A stretch of DNA of 64,000 nt from Mesorhizobium sp. ZC-5 (GCF_025753855.1 NZ_JAOWPT010000010.1:1-64000), one strand, 5' to 3'. Positions 1 to 8,761 are shown, numbered from the stretch's first letter. Notes: generated from the letters alone by a model not told the origin. Translations and numbers: made by a program.

Positions 1-7
1 GAATGGA

Positions 8-68
8 GGACGGCGACACAAGCTCTCCCACGGGCTCGAGCGCCCAGAGGTGTGTCGTGCTCCCGTCC
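8..68. other. Nested inverted repeat, possible structured RNA or terminator
   Basis: Four nested complementary arm pairs fold into one long hairpin: 8-13 with 63-68, 14-20 with 51-57, 23-26 with 46-49, and 32-35 with 42-45, with small internal loops between them. The element lies beyond the 3' end of patD (stop at 130) at the window edge, so its other neighbour is unseen. It has no clear T-tract. It could be a terminator, a structured RNA, or part of a structured element continuing leftwards. I do not recognise a known RNA family in it. Positions 69-129 show nothing else I can support. Confidence 0.35.
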
Positions 69-129
69 GCCGCCGCACCCGCTACCTTAGCAGATGCGGA
101 CGTATTCAAGTTACAAGGTAAGGGTAGTG

Positions 130-1557
130 CTATCCATGCGCCACCATGACGTGCCTGACCGCCGTGTAGTCCTCCAGCGCGTAGACCGACATGTCCTTGC
201 CGTAGCCGGACTGCTTCAGCCCGCCATGCGGCATCTCGTTGGTGAGCATGAAATGCGTGTTGATCCAGGTGCAGCCATATTGTAGCCGGGCGGCGGTCGC
301 CATGGCGCGGGAAATGTCCTTCGTCCATACCGACGAGGCGAGGCCGTAATCGCTGTCGTTGGCCCAGGTCACCGCTTCGTCGACATCCGAGAAGCGGGTG
401 ACCGAAACGACCGGGCCGAACACCTCCTTGCGCACGATCTCGTCTTCCTGCAGCGCACCGGCAACCACCGTCGGCTGGTAGAAGAAGCCATTGCCCTCGC
501 CCGGCTTGCCGCCGGTGGTGATCTCGATGTGCTTCAGTTCCGACGCACGCTCGACGAAGGAAGCGACGCGATCGCGCTGGCGCTTCGATATCAGCGGGCC
601 GATCTCGTTTTCGGTATCGTCGGGCTGGTTGAACTTGATGGTCGAGACCGCCGTCGAAAGGTCTGCGACGAGCTTGTCGTAGATCTTCTTGCCGGCATAG
701 ATGCGGCAGGCTGCGGTGCAATCCTGGCCGGCATTGTAGTAGCCGAAGGCGCGCAATCCGTTGACCACCGCGTCGAGATCGGCGTCGTCGAAGACGACGA
801 CCGGCGCCTTGCCGCCGAGCTCCAGATGCGTGCGCTTCACCGACTTGGCAGCGGCCTCCAACACCTTCTTGCCGGTCGCAACGTCGCCGGTGATCGAGAT
901 CATGTTGATTTTCGGATGGCTGATCAGCGTGTTGCCGACGCTGCCGCCGCGGCCGAGCACGACATTGACGACGCCTTCCGGCAGCACGTCAGCGAGGATT
1001 TTCGCAAGTTTCAGCGCCGTCAGCGGCGTCTGCTCGGACGGCTTGAACACCACCGTGTTGCCGCCGCCGATCGCCGGCGCCAGCTTCCACGCCATCATCA
1101 TCAACGGATAGTTCCACGGCGCGATGGAGGCGACGATGCCGATCGGATCGCGGCGGACCATCGAGGTGTGGCCCGGCAGATATTCACCGGCGACGACGCC
1201 GGGCATCGAGCGCACGGCGCCAGCGAAAAAGCGGTAGCAATCGACGATCGCCGGGATCTCGTCGTTGAGCACCGCATTGATCGGCTTGCCGCAGTTCAGC
1301 GCCTCGAGCCTGGCAAACTCCTCCGCCTCGGCCTCGATGCGATCGGCGATCTTCAGCAGGTAGCCGGAGCGCTGGGCCGGCGTGGTGCGCGACCAGGTGA
1401 CAAAGGCTTTTTCAGCCGCGGCGACCGCCATTTCGATCTGCGCAGCGGAGGCTTCGGGAAGCAACAGGATCGTCTCGCCAGTCTTCGGATTGAGGATCGG
1501 CTCCTCTGCTTCGCCGCCTTTCTCGAATTTCGATCCGATCAGCATTTGGGTATCCAT
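130..1557 (-). CDS. patD: Gamma-aminobutyraldehyde dehydrogenase (PatD-like)
   Basis: This is a 475-aa NAD-dependent aldehyde dehydrogenase that should oxidise 4-aminobutanal, formed from putrescine by a transaminase or oxidase, to GABA. The whole length is collinear with E. coli PatD (YdcW). Landmarks are the [13 protein letters not shown] segment, the general-base Glu in HLELGGKAP, the nucleophile Cys in GQDCTAAC, and the C-terminal [15 protein letters not shown] segment. It is the last gene of a minus-strand operon behind four ABC importer genes, the same order as E. coli ydcSTUV-patD, which supports an amine/polyamine substrate. It starts 18 bp after the stop of the preceding permease gene. 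The exact aldehyde range cannot be read from sequence, and betaine-aldehyde-type activity is the main alternative. Confidence 0.92.
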   Translation of the reverse strand: MDTQMLIGSKFEKGGEAEEPILNPKTGETILLLPEASAAQIEMAVAAAEKAFVTWSRTTPAQRSGYLLKIADRIEAEAEEFARLEALNCGKPINAVLNDEIPAIVDCYRFFAGAVRSMPGVVAGEYLPGHTSMVRRDPIGIVASIAPWNYPLMMMAWKLAPAIGGGNTVVFKPSEQTPLTALKLAKILADVLPEGVVNVVLGRGGSVGNTLISHPKINMISITGDVATGKKVLEAAAKSVKRTHLELGGKAPVVVFDDADLDAVVNGLRAFGYYNAGQDCTAACRIYAGKKIYDKLVADLSTAVSTIKFNQPDDTENEIGPLISKRQRDRVASFVERASELKHIEITTGGKPGEGNGFFYQPTVVAGALQEDEIVRKEVFGPVVSVTRFSDVDEAVTWANDSDYGLASSVWTKDISRAMATAARLQYGCTWINTHFMLTNEMPHGGLKQSGYGKDMSVYALEDYTAVRHVMVAHG

Positions 1558-1575
1558 GGGCTTCCCTTTCTCGAT

Positions 1576-2391
1576 TTATTTGCCGGCGCCGGCGATCTGG
1601 TCGCCATCGCGCGTGAGGTAATAGGCGGCGAGGATCGGCAGCAGCGTCACCAGGACGACGACCATGGCGACGACATTGGTGACGGGGCGCTGGCGGGGCC
1701 GCACCAGCTCCTCGAGCATCCAGATCGGCAGGGTCTGCTGCTGGCCAGCCGTGAAAGTGGTGACGATGACCTCGTCGAACGACAGCGCGAAGGCGAGCAT
1801 GCCGCCGGCCAGAAGCGCGGTGCCGATGTTAGGCAGGATGACATGGCGAAAGGTCTGGAAACCGTCGGCGCCGAGGTCCATCGAGGCTTCGATGAGCGAG
1901 CCGGAGGTGCGGCGAAAACGCGCCACCGCGTTGTTGTAGACGACCACGACGCAGAAGGTCGCGTGGCCAAGCACGATCGTCCAGAACGAGAACGGGATTT
2001 CCGCGAGGTTGAAGGCCGAGCGCAGCGCGATGCCGGTGATAATGCCGGGCAGCGCGATCGGCAGGATGACCAGCAGCGAGATTGTTTCGCGGCCGAAAAA
2101 CCGCGTCTGGCTGACGGCTGCCGCGCACAGCGTGCCGAGCACCAGCGCCACCGCCGTGGAGATCGCCGCGACCTGCACCGAAAGCGACAGCGCCTGCCAG
2201 ACATCGGGCCGGCTCCAGGTGACCGCGAACCATTGCGTGGTGAAGCCGGGCGGCGGCCACTGGTAGCTCTTTTCCTCCGTCGTGAAGGCATAGACGAAGA
2301 TCAGCAGCAATGGCAGATGCAGGAACAGCAGGCCGCAGGCTGCGGCAATCTTCAGCCCGAGCGGCGCAGATTGTGAGCGGTCAGAGCGCAT
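1576..2391 (-). CDS. ydcV: Polyamine-type ABC transporter permease (YdcV-like)
   Basis: This is an inner-membrane permease of the PotC/YdcV class (binding-protein-dependent transport, MetI-like). It has about six TM segments and a cytoplasmic EAA-type loop near [17 protein letters not shown], which contacts the ATPase. Two starts are possible: GTG at 2400 and ATG at 2391. I chose ATG 2391 (271 aa) because a GAGGT Shine-Dalgarno sits about 8 nt before it and would overlap the GTG. It is the second permease of the operon and is followed by patD. A 185-bp gap holding an inverted pair of palindromic repeats separates it from the upstream permease. Confidence 0.88.
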   Translation of the reverse strand: MRSDRSQSAPLGLKIAAACGLLFLHLPLLLIFVYAFTTEEKSYQWPPPGFTTQWFAVTWSRPDVWQALSLSVQVAAISTAVALVLGTLCAAAVSQTRFFGRETISLLVILPIALPGIITGIALRSAFNLAEIPFSFWTIVLGHATFCVVVVYNNAVARFRRTSGSLIEASMDLGADGFQTFRHVILPNIGTALLAGGMLAFALSFDEVIVTTFTAGQQQTLPIWMLEELVRPRQRPVTNVVAMVVVLVTLLPILAAYYLTRDGDQIAGAGK

Positions 2392-2420
2392 GGGTGGCAC
2401 CTCGCGCTATTCGATAAAGA

Positions 2421-2565
2421 TTACCCCCACCCCCAACTCCTCCCCTCAAGGGGGAGGGGGATTTTGCAACCGCCGCGCCGTCCAAAACCGTTGGTATCTG
2501 ACACCAGACCGAGACGTCAGCTTGTGCCCCTCCCCCTTGAGGGGAGGGGCTAGGGGTGGGGGTCA
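2421..2565. repeat. Inverted pair of GC-rich palindromic repeats
   Basis: Copy one (2421-2461) and copy two (2525-2565) are near-identical in opposite orientation. Each has a core of CCTCCCCTCAAGGGGGAGGGG type flanked by a CCCCCACCCC stretch. Together they can form a long hairpin between the two permease genes of the ydc-like operon. Intergenic placement inside an operon suggests an mRNA-stabilising or attenuating element, but no function is proven. The family resembles the repeats at 38487-38635. Confidence 0.7.
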
Positions 2566-2576
2566 GAAAACGAGAA

Positions 2577-3542
2577 CTAGAGCGCATCGAAGGCCCCCAT
2601 GCGCTTCGCTCCCCACAGGTAAAAACCCATCACCACGATCGGCACCACGGTGAAGGCGGCGGCGAGCGGGATGTTGCCGGCGGTGCCCTGGTGCGCGTAG
2701 ACGGCCTGGCCGATGAACAGCCGCGACGTGCCGATGATCTGCGGGATGATGTAGTCGCCGAGTGTCAGCGAGAAGGTGAAGATCGAGCCGGCGACAATGC
2801 CCGGCAGCGCCAGCGGGAACAGCACGTTGCGAAAAGTCTGGCCCGGCGAGGCGCCGAGGTCCGACGAGGCTTCGACGAGATTTGCCGGGACGCGCTCCAA
2901 AGCCGCCTGGATCGGCAGGATCATGAACGGCAGCCAGACATAGACGAAGACGATGAAGGTGCCGGTGAAGGAGACCGACAGGGAATTGCCGCCGACCACC
3001 GGCAGCGACAGCCAGGCGTCGAGCAGCCAGTTGAGATGCAGCTTGCCGAGCAGCCAGGTGAGGATGCCCTCCTTGGCGAGGATCAGCTTCCAGGCGTAGA
3101 TCTTGACCAGGTAGCTCGACCACAGAGGCAGCATGATGCCGAGGTAGAACAACACCTTCCATTTGCCCCGCGCATAACGCGCCGCGTAATAGGCGATCGG
3201 GAAGGCGATCACCGCCGAGGCAAGGGTGACGATCGCCGCCATCGCCACGGTGCGGATGATGATGTCCATATTGGAGGGCAGCAGCAACTCGCCATAGGTC
3301 TTCAGCGTGAAGTCGCGATTGATGAGGCCGGAGAACTCGTCGATCGAAAAGAAGCTCTGCAGCAGAAGCGCGAAAAGCGAACCGAGATAGACGACGCCGA
3401 GCCAGAGCACGGGCGGCGCCAGCATCAGGAAGAGCAGCAGCTTCGGGTTGCGCCAGAGGATGTCGGACAGATTGCCGAAGAAGCCGCCGCGGCGCGGCAG
3501 GATGGCGGGCACGGGACGGGCGGAGAGGACGGCGTCGGTCAT
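2577..3542 (-). CDS. ydcU: Polyamine-type ABC transporter permease (YdcU-like)
   Basis: This 321-aa inner-membrane permease is of the PotB/YdcU class and pairs with the YdcV-like protein to form the channel. It has a short cytoplasmic N-terminus with a Pro/Arg-rich stretch, then a TM at LLLFLMLAPPVLWLGVVYL, a periplasmic region, and five more TM segments. The EAA-type loop is near NLVEASSDLGASPGQTF. The reading frame stays open upstream to 3743, but that stretch is encoded by the palindromic repeats at 3585-3740. The start was therefore placed at ATG 3542 (MTDAVLSARP), where membrane-protein-like sequence begins. Confidence 0.88.
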   Translation of the reverse strand: MTDAVLSARPVPAILPRRGGFFGNLSDILWRNPKLLLFLMLAPPVLWLGVVYLGSLFALLLQSFFSIDEFSGLINRDFTLKTYGELLLPSNMDIIIRTVAMAAIVTLASAVIAFPIAYYAARYARGKWKVLFYLGIMLPLWSSYLVKIYAWKLILAKEGILTWLLGKLHLNWLLDAWLSLPVVGGNSLSVSFTGTFIVFVYVWLPFMILPIQAALERVPANLVEASSDLGASPGQTFRNVLFPLALPGIVAGSIFTFSLTLGDYIIPQIIGTSRLFIGQAVYAHQGTAGNIPLAAAFTVVPIVVMGFYLWGAKRMGAFDAL

Positions 3543-3584
3543 GAGGCGGGCGCCTCTTCGCAGTAGAGGCCGGGTTCCTTCGCG

Positions 3585-3740
3585 CCCCCCTCTGTCCTGC
3601 CGGACATCTCCCCCACAAGGGGGGAGATTGGCCGGCCGCTTTGTTCGCGGCCCATTCTGAAGTGCTGGAGATTGGCAAAACCGCTTATAACAGGCAATCT
3701 CCCCCCTTGTGGGGGAGATGTCCGGCAGGACAGAGGGGGG
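3585..3740. repeat. Perfect 46-bp inverted repeat of a palindromic element
   Basis: Positions 3585-3630 and 3695-3740 are exact reverse complements over 46 bp, separated by 64 bp. Each arm also contains a smaller internal palindrome (CTCCCCCACAAGGGGGGAG type). The arrangement could form a very long hairpin between the ATPase and permease genes. A third copy, differing by one base over the core, lies inside the cobN coding region at 63671-63716. This looks like a dispersed rhizobial palindromic repeat family. Confidence 0.85.
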
Positions 3741-3783
3741 CAACGTAGAGCACCACGTCTCCGGCTGTTAAGAGCCGCGCCCA

Positions 3784-4782
3784 TCACGCCCCCTCCTCCA
3801 TCAGGTGCAGGTGCTCGCGGTTGAAGGTGAGCGTCACCGTCTCGCCCTCGGGCGGCAGTGCTGCGCCGGAGGGCACGGTGGCGTGCAGGCGCAGGCCCTC
3901 GGCGTCGAGTGCGAGCCTGGTGGTGGCGCCGAGATAGCTGGCGGAAACGAGCTTCGCCGCGACGCCATCGCCACTCACATTGCGGCCGATGCGGATCGAT
4001 TCCGGCCGCAGGCTGCCCCAGCGCCGCTGACCGGAATAGCGCTGCACGAAATCGGGTGGCAGGACATTCGACGAACCGACGAAATCGGCGACGAAACGCG
4101 ATTGCGGGCGCTCGTAGATTTCGGACGGCGTGCCGACCTGCATGATCCTGCCGTCGTTGAAGACGGCGACGCGGTCGGCCATCGACAGCGCCTCGCCCTG
4201 GTCATGCGTGACGAAGACGAAGGTGATGCCGAGCCGGCGCTGCAGCGCCTTCAACTCCTCCTGCATCTGCTCGCGCAGCTTGAGGTCGAGCGCGCCGAGC
4301 GGTTCGTCGAGCAAAAGCACCTTCGGCTTGTTGACCAGCGCGCGTGCCAGCGCGACGCGCTGACGCTGGCCGCCCGAAAGCTGGCCCGGCTTGCGCGCGC
4401 CATAGCCCGGCAGCTTGACAAGCGTCAGCGTTTCCTCCGCCGCCCGCCTGCGCTCGGCCTTGCCGATGCCCTTCACCATCAGCCCGTAGGCCACGTTGTC
4501 GAGCACGTTGAGATGCGGGAACAGCGCATAGTCCTGGAAGACGGTGTTGACGTTGCGCCGATAGGGCGGGACGCCGTCGGCCTTTTCGTCGAAGATCCGG
4601 ATCTCGCCGGCGGTCGGCTGCTCGAACCCGGCAATCAGCCTGAGACAGGTCGTCTTGCCTGAACCGGAAGGACCGAGCATGGCGAAGAATTCGCCCGGCA
4701 CGATGTCGAGATCGACGGCGTCGACGGCACGCACCGAGCCGAAGTGGCGGGAGACTTTCCTGAAGGATACGGCAGAGGTCAT
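3784..4782 (-). CDS. ydcT: Polyamine-type ABC transporter ATPase (PotA/YdcT-like)
   Basis: This 332-aa cytoplasmic ATPase energises the importer. Walker A is GPSGSGKTT near residue 38, the signature is [15 protein letters not shown], and Walker B is [12 protein letters not shown] followed by the H-loop in [10 protein letters not shown]-terminal TOBE-type regulatory domain starts near residue 240. It lies second in the operon, after the binding protein gene and before the two permeases. About 221 bp containing a mosaic repeat separate it from the binding protein gene, and 241 bp containing a perfect inverted repeat separate it from the next permease. These spacers may tune relative expression. 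Confidence 0.92.
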   Translation of the reverse strand: MTSAVSFRKVSRHFGSVRAVDAVDLDIVPGEFFAMLGPSGSGKTTCLRLIAGFEQPTAGEIRIFDEKADGVPPYRRNVNTVFQDYALFPHLNVLDNVAYGLMVKGIGKAERRRAAEETLTLVKLPGYGARKPGQLSGGQRQRVALARALVNKPKVLLLDEPLGALDLKLREQMQEELKALQRRLGITFVFVTHDQGEALSMADRVAVFNDGRIMQVGTPSEIYERPQSRFVADFVGSSNVLPPDFVQRYSGQRRWGSLRPESIRIGRNVSGDGVAAKLVSASYLGATTRLALDAEGLRLHATVPSGAALPPEGETVTLTFNREHLHLMEEGA

Positions 4783-4820
4783 GAGTTCCGTGCCTAGGTC
4801 GACGAGTACAACGCGACAGT

Positions 4821-4953
4821 ACCCCTCATCCGTCGCCTAACGGCGACACCTTCTCCCACAAGGGGAGAAGGGGGAGCGCTGCCGGTTGCTCACGCCTTGC
4901 CTTCTCCCCTTGTGGGAGAAGGTGGCCGAGCAAAGCGAGGTCGGATGAGGGGT
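4821..4953. repeat. Mosaic palindromic repeat with two nested arm pairs
   Basis: The outer arms ACCCCTCATCCG and CGGATGAGGGGT are inverted at the two ends. Inside them lie CACCTTCTCCCACAAGGGG and its inverted partner, so the element can form a nested hairpin. It sits in the spacer between the binding-protein gene (stop 5004) and the ATPase gene (start 4782). Placement after a binding-protein gene fits a hairpin that protects or separates the abundant upstream message. The core recurs at 26209-26229. Confidence 0.75.
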
Positions 4954-5003
4954 GTTTGGATGGAATATATTCCGCCCAGAATGCCTCATCTAGCCGGCTA
5001 ACT

Positions 5004-6158
5004 TCACCGACCGCCGATGACGCCGATGTAATCGGAGACCCAGCGGTAGTACGGCACGCACTGGTCGTTCTGGGTGGCGCATTTCGCCGTCGGCGTGCGC
5101 CAGAACTTGATCTGCTCGAAATTCTCGTAGCCGTTGGCCTTGCAGCCTTCGTCGGTCAACAGCGCATTGCCCTTGCAGGCTGCCGGCACCGAGGGGACAG
5201 TGCCGAACCAGGCCGAGACGTCGCCCTGCACCTTTGGCGACAGGGAGTGTTCCATCCACATATAGGCGCAGTTGGGATTGGCCGCGTCGACATGCAGCAT
5301 GGTCGTATCGGCCCAGCCAGTAATGCCCTCTTCCGGGAAGGTCGAACCGACCTTGGCCTTCTCGGCCTTCAACACGTTGACCATGAACGGCCATGAACCC
5401 GAGGCGGCGATGCCCTCATTCTTGAAATCGTCCATCTGGATGAATGCATCGTGCCAATAGCGGCCGATCAGCTTGCGCTGGCCGCGCAGCAGTTCGAGCG
5501 CCGCCTTGTACTGATCTTCATTGAGCTCGTAAGGGTCCTTGATGCCGAGTTCCGGCTTGTGCTTCATCAGATAGAGCGCGGCATCCGCAATGTAGATGGC
5601 ACCGTCATAAGCCTGCACGCGGCCCGCATTGGGCTTGCCGTCCGGCAGATCCATCGGCTCGAACACGACGTTCCAGCTCTTCGGCGCTTCCTTGAAGACG
5701 TCGGTGTTGTACATCAGGACGTTGGCGCCCCATACATAGGGCGTGCCGTAGTGGACGCCGTCCACCGTGTGCCAGGCTGCATTCTGGATGCGCTCGTCGA
5801 TGGTCGACCAGCTCTTGATGAGATCGGTGTTGATCGGCTGCACGCGCTTGCCGGCGATGAGGCGCAGCGAGGCGTCGCCAGACGCGGTGACCAGGTCGAA
5901 ACCGCCCTCGTTCATCAGCGCGACCATTTCGTCGGACGTCGCCGCCGTCTTCACATTGACCTTGCAGGAGGTCGCCTTCTCGAATTCCGTGACCCAGTCG
6001 TAATTCTTGTCGGTCTCGCCGCGCTCGATATAGCCGGCCCAGGCGATGATGTTGACCTGGCCTTCACCGGCGCCGATCTCTTTCAGCTGCGCCGCCGCCT
6101 GCCCGGAAAAGCTCAATGCAAGCGCCATGGCCGTAAAGGATTTCAGAAACGACTTCAT
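5004..6158 (-). CDS. ydcS: Periplasmic polyamine-type substrate-binding protein (YdcS-like)
   Basis: This is a 384-aa secreted solute-binding protein of the PotD/YdcS class that delivers substrate to the YdcTUV-like importer. The Sec signal peptide is MKSFLKSFTAMALALS to about residue 24, with AQA-type processing near GQAAAQ. The mature protein has the periplasmic fold with LDLVTASG-like and YVWGANVLMYN segments, four Cys in its last third, and the typical end YYRWVSDYIGVIGGR. It is the first gene of the operon, so the promoter should lie in 6159-6389. The substrate is inferred from operon similarity; putrescine or another short diamine is most likely. Confidence 0.9.
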   Translation of the reverse strand: MKSFLKSFTAMALALSFSGQAAAQLKEIGAGEGQVNIIAWAGYIERGETDKNYDWVTEFEKATSCKVNVKTAATSDEMVALMNEGGFDLVTASGDASLRLIAGKRVQPINTDLIKSWSTIDERIQNAAWHTVDGVHYGTPYVWGANVLMYNTDVFKEAPKSWNVVFEPMDLPDGKPNAGRVQAYDGAIYIADAALYLMKHKPELGIKDPYELNEDQYKAALELLRGQRKLIGRYWHDAFIQMDDFKNEGIAASGSWPFMVNVLKAEKAKVGSTFPEEGITGWADTTMLHVDAANPNCAYMWMEHSLSPKVQGDVSAWFGTVPSVPAACKGNALLTDEGCKANGYENFEQIKFWRTPTAKCATQNDQCVPYYRWVSDYIGVIGGR

Positions 6159-6264
6159 GTTGACTCTCCCATTTGAGGGGCCGCATCGAACCGGCGGCTT
6201 GGTTCCCTGATCGCAAGGTGTGCCGAAATCGGAGCATTCGCAAATTCATTTATCAGAAGGGCGA

Positions 6265-6281
6265 TATCGGTTTTTCCGATA
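6265..6281. promoter_or_regulatory. Short inverted repeat upstream of ydcS-like operon
   Basis: TATCGG at 6265-6270 and CCGATA at 6276-6281 flank five T residues, about 107 bp before the ydcS-like start codon. A LysR gene ends at 6390 on the same strand, so this could be a LysR-type binding site or a small hairpin ending the LysR message. The rest of 6159-6389 shows no further motif I can support. Confidence 0.25.
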
Positions 6282-6389
6282 CTGTTCATACGGACGCATA
6301 CGCGGGAGCGACGTGGGTAGAACTAGTCGATCGTGTGGCGAAAACCGCTAGCCCGTTCGGCCGCCCGGAAGCGCGTCTGCCTTCTTCCG

Positions 6390-7298
6390 TCAGCGTTGCC
6401 GCACCGTGCGCTGCGACTGCGCGATGCCGATGAAATCGCGCGCCGCCTGGGGCAGGCCGGAACCGCGGCGCCAGACCATGCCGACCTGCACCACCGGCAG
6501 CGAACCGGAGACATCGCGCGACTCGATGCGGTCGCCTTCCAGCGACCATGGGCGGTAGACGAGGTCGGGCAACAGCGCCACGCCGGCGCCGGTGGCGACA
6601 AGGCTGCGCACCGCTTCCACGGAACGGGTGCGGAAGGCGACATGCGGCTTGGCGCCGATGGCTGACAAAAGCTTGCCGGTGTTCTCCTCGATCTCATCGA
6701 CGGTGAGCATGATGAGTTGCTCCCCCGCGATGTCGCCGATGCCGATGATCTCCGCCGCCGCCAGCGGGTGGCCGAGCGGCAGCCACAGGCGATAGGCAGA
6801 AACCTCGAGGATTTCGGATTGCAGCGCCATGCGGTCGCGCAGGTTGGAGGTGACCATCACGGCGACATCCAGCTTGCCGCCGACCAGCAGATGCTCGAGG
6901 TAATCGCCATTGTCCTCGATCGCCGAGACCTCGACCGCCGGATGGGCGCGGCGGTAGCGGGCGAGGAGATCGGACAGCACATAACCGGCAACCAGCGAGG
7001 TGACGCCGAGTTGCAGACGGCCGGTGGTCGCCGCCCGGTCGCCGAAAAAGCTGCGCCTGGCGTCCGAAACGTCGGCGAGGATCTTGGTCGCGTGGCGCAG
7101 GAACTGGTGGCCCTTGTGGGTGATAGTCAGGCCGCGCGGATGGCGCTCGAACAGCTCGACGCCAAGATCGGTCTCCAGCTCCCGCACCGCCTCGGTTACC
7201 GACGATTGCGATATCGACAGGTTCTGGGCGGCACGCGAGACCGTGCCCTGCTCGGCCACGGCGACGAAATATTGCAGCTGCCTGATGGTGAACGCCAT
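6390..7298 (-). CDS. LysR-family transcriptional regulator
   Basis: This 302-aa regulator has an N-terminal winged helix-turn-helix (about residues 3-60, with GTVSRAAQNLSISQSSVTEAVRELE as recognition region) and a C-terminal periplasmic-binding-like effector domain. The start was set at ATG 7298 (MAFTIRQLQYF), where LysR homology begins; ATG 7313 would add five residues. It lies 231 bp upstream of the polyamine-type operon on the same strand, so it is the likely activator or repressor of that operon. The effector is unknown but could be the transported amine or its aldehyde. Confidence 0.9.
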   Translation of the reverse strand: MAFTIRQLQYFVAVAEQGTVSRAAQNLSISQSSVTEAVRELETDLGVELFERHPRGLTITHKGHQFLRHATKILADVSDARRSFFGDRAATTGRLQLGVTSLVAGYVLSDLLARYRRAHPAVEVSAIEDNGDYLEHLLVGGKLDVAVMVTSNLRDRMALQSEILEVSAYRLWLPLGHPLAAAEIIGIGDIAGEQLIMLTVDEIEENTGKLLSAIGAKPHVAFRTRSVEAVRSLVATGAGVALLPDLVYRPWSLEGDRIESRDVSGSLPVVQVGMVWRRGSGLPQAARDFIGIAQSQRTVRQR

Positions 7299-7385
7299 GC
7301 CGGGACTAAACACGCCGGAGCCTCGATTGGGAAGCAGGCTTAAACGGTGCGCGGGATTTGGTGGTCAAATCTGAGAACCCCGATC

Positions 7386-7419
7386 TTGACGGCATACAAT
7401 TCGTAACTAAATAAGTTAC
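7386..7419 (+). promoter_or_regulatory. Promoter and operator of the Rrf2 gene
   Basis: A TTGACG -35-like box at 7386-7391 is followed after 16 bp by TAAATA at 7408-7413. A perfect inverted repeat GTAACT-5-AGTTAC (7403-7419) overlaps this -10 and ends exactly at the base before the ATG at 7420. No Shine-Dalgarno is visible, so the message may be leaderless. The layout suggests Rrf2 autorepression. The boxes were identified by eye only. Confidence 0.5.
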
Positions 7420-7869
7420 ATGAAACGCAACAGCCGCCTTTCCTCCGCGCTGCATGTGCTGACGCACATGGCCGAGACCGACGACCGGTCGCTGACCTCG
7501 CAGCATCTGGCCTCCTTCATCCACACCAATGCGGTAGTCGTGCGGCGCACGATCGCCGGCCTGCGCGACGCCGGCATCGTCACGTCGACGCGCGGCCACG
7601 GCGGCGGCTGGCAACTGGCGAGGCCGCCCGAAGAGATCACGCTGGCCGAGGTGAGTGCGGCACTCGGCGAATCGCTGCTGCCCTTCAGCACCGAGCCGGA
7701 AAGCCCCGGCTGCCTGGTCGAGCAGGCGGTCATCGCCGCGCTGGATGAGTTCCGGCAGCAGGCGGAGAAGCTGCTCGCCGAAAAGCTCTCTTCCATCACA
7801 CTGGCGGATATCGCCGCCGACTACCGCAAACGTTTCGAGAAAATTGGAGTGAGTAGCCATGCAGTATGA
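7420..7869 (+). CDS. Rrf2-family transcriptional regulator
   Basis: This 149-aa winged-helix regulator begins MKRNSRLSSALHVLTHMA, with the recognition helix around TNAVVVRRTIAGLRDAGIV and the wing at GHGGGWQLARPP. It has one Cys (in PGCLVEQ) rather than the three-Cys cluster of IscR/NsrR, so a 2Fe-2S or 4Fe-4S centre is not supported. Its last codons overlap the next gene by 11 bp, showing translational coupling to a thioredoxin-reductase-like flavoprotein. This pairing suggests a redox- or electrophile-responsive local repressor, similar to YwgB/CymR-like members. It is likely autoregulated through the palindrome abutting its start. Confidence 0.9.
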   Translation: MKRNSRLSSALHVLTHMAETDDRSLTSQHLASFIHTNAVVVRRTIAGLRDAGIVTSTRGHGGGWQLARPPEEITLAEVSAALGESLLPFSTEPESPGCLVEQAVIAALDEFRQQAEKLLAEKLSSITLADIAADYRKRFEKIGVSSHAV

Positions 7870-8752
7870 CGTCATCGTTGTCGGCGGTAGTTTTGCCGGG
7901 CTTTCCGCCGCGCTGCAGGCAGTGCGGGCACGGCGGAAGGTGCTGGTCATCGACGGCGGCCAGCCGCGCAACCGCTTTGCCGAACATTCGCACGGATTCC
8001 TCGGCCATGACGGCAGGGCGCCCCAGGCGATCCTCGACGATGCGCGGCGGCAGTTCGCCGCCTATCCGACCGCCGGATTGGCAACCTGCCTGGCGACGGA
8101 TGCCCGAGCTACCGACGACGGCTTCGAAATCGCGCTGGACGGCGGCAGCAGCGTCAGCGGCAGCCGCCTGGTGCTCGCAACCGGCGTGCACGACACGCTG
8201 CCGCAGATCCCCGGACTTCAGGAGCAATGGGGCAAGACGGTCGCGCACTGTCCGTATTGCCATGGCTACGAATTCGGCGGCGGCGCCATCGGCGTGCTGG
8301 CGCAGGATGCGATGTCCACCCACAAGGCACTGCTGGTCGCCGACTGGGGCACCGTCATGCTGTTCGGCAACGGCGCCTTCATGCCCGACGATGAGCAGAT
8401 GTCGTTGCTGCAAAAGCGCGGCGTGGGCTTCGAGCCTACGGCGCTGAGCAAGGTGCAAGGCAGCGATGGCGAGCTGACGGTGACGCTGGCCGACGGAACG
8501 ACAAGAGCGCTGAAGGGAATGTTCGTCGCTTCACAGACCGCAATGACGAACCCTATCGCCGAGCAGCTCGGCTGCGCTTTCGAGGACGGCATGTTCGGCC
8601 CGGTCGTCAAGGTCGACGACCGGCAGCAGACCAGCGTGAAGGGCGTATACGCCGCCGGCGACATGGCGCGCTCCATGCACAGCGTGGCGCTCGCGGTGGC
8701 CGGCGGCGCGATGGCCGGCGTCGGGGCACATCAGTCGCTCATCTTCGGCTAG
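7859..8752 (+). CDS. Thioredoxin-reductase-like FAD-dependent oxidoreductase
   Basis: This 297-aa flavoprotein has an FAD-binding Rossmann motif at GGSFAGLSAALQA (residues 8-20), a redox-active CPYCHGYE motif near residue 135, and a final FAD contact VYAAGDMAR. The CxxC position is that of the thioredoxin reductase/AhpF family. The NAD(P)-binding glycine motif (GGGAIGVLAQ) is degenerate compared with standard TrxB, so it may use another electron donor or belong to the low-molecular-weight dithiol oxidase branch. It is translationally coupled to the upstream Rrf2 gene. The substrate is unknown; a disulfide or redox partner is expected. Confidence 0.85.
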   Translation: MQYDVIVVGGSFAGLSAALQAVRARRKVLVIDGGQPRNRFAEHSHGFLGHDGRAPQAILDDARRQFAAYPTAGLATCLATDARATDDGFEIALDGGSSVSGSRLVLATGVHDTLPQIPGLQEQWGKTVAHCPYCHGYEFGGGAIGVLAQDAMSTHKALLVADWGTVMLFGNGAFMPDDEQMSLLQKRGVGFEPTALSKVQGSDGELTVTLADGTTRALKGMFVASQTAMTNPIAEQLGCAFEDGMFGPVVKVDDRQQTSVKGVYAAGDMARSMHSVALAVAGGAMAGVGAHQSLIFG

Positions 8753-8761
8753 GTTCGGAAC

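Noticed and set aside
1-129. tmRNA, RNase P RNA, SRP RNA or riboswitch in the left edge
   Set aside because: None of the conserved core sequences I know for these RNAs is visible; only a nested hairpin can be claimed.
529-2376. Long plus-strand open frame of over 600 codons opposite patD and the first permease
   Set aside because: It is antisense to two clear genes, Asp/Arg-rich, low in hydrophobics and has no domain, so it is a shadow of high-GC codon usage.
3543-3743. N-terminal extension of the YdcU-like permease
   Set aside because: The extra 67 codons are encoded by the inverted palindromic repeat and do not look like a permease N-terminus.
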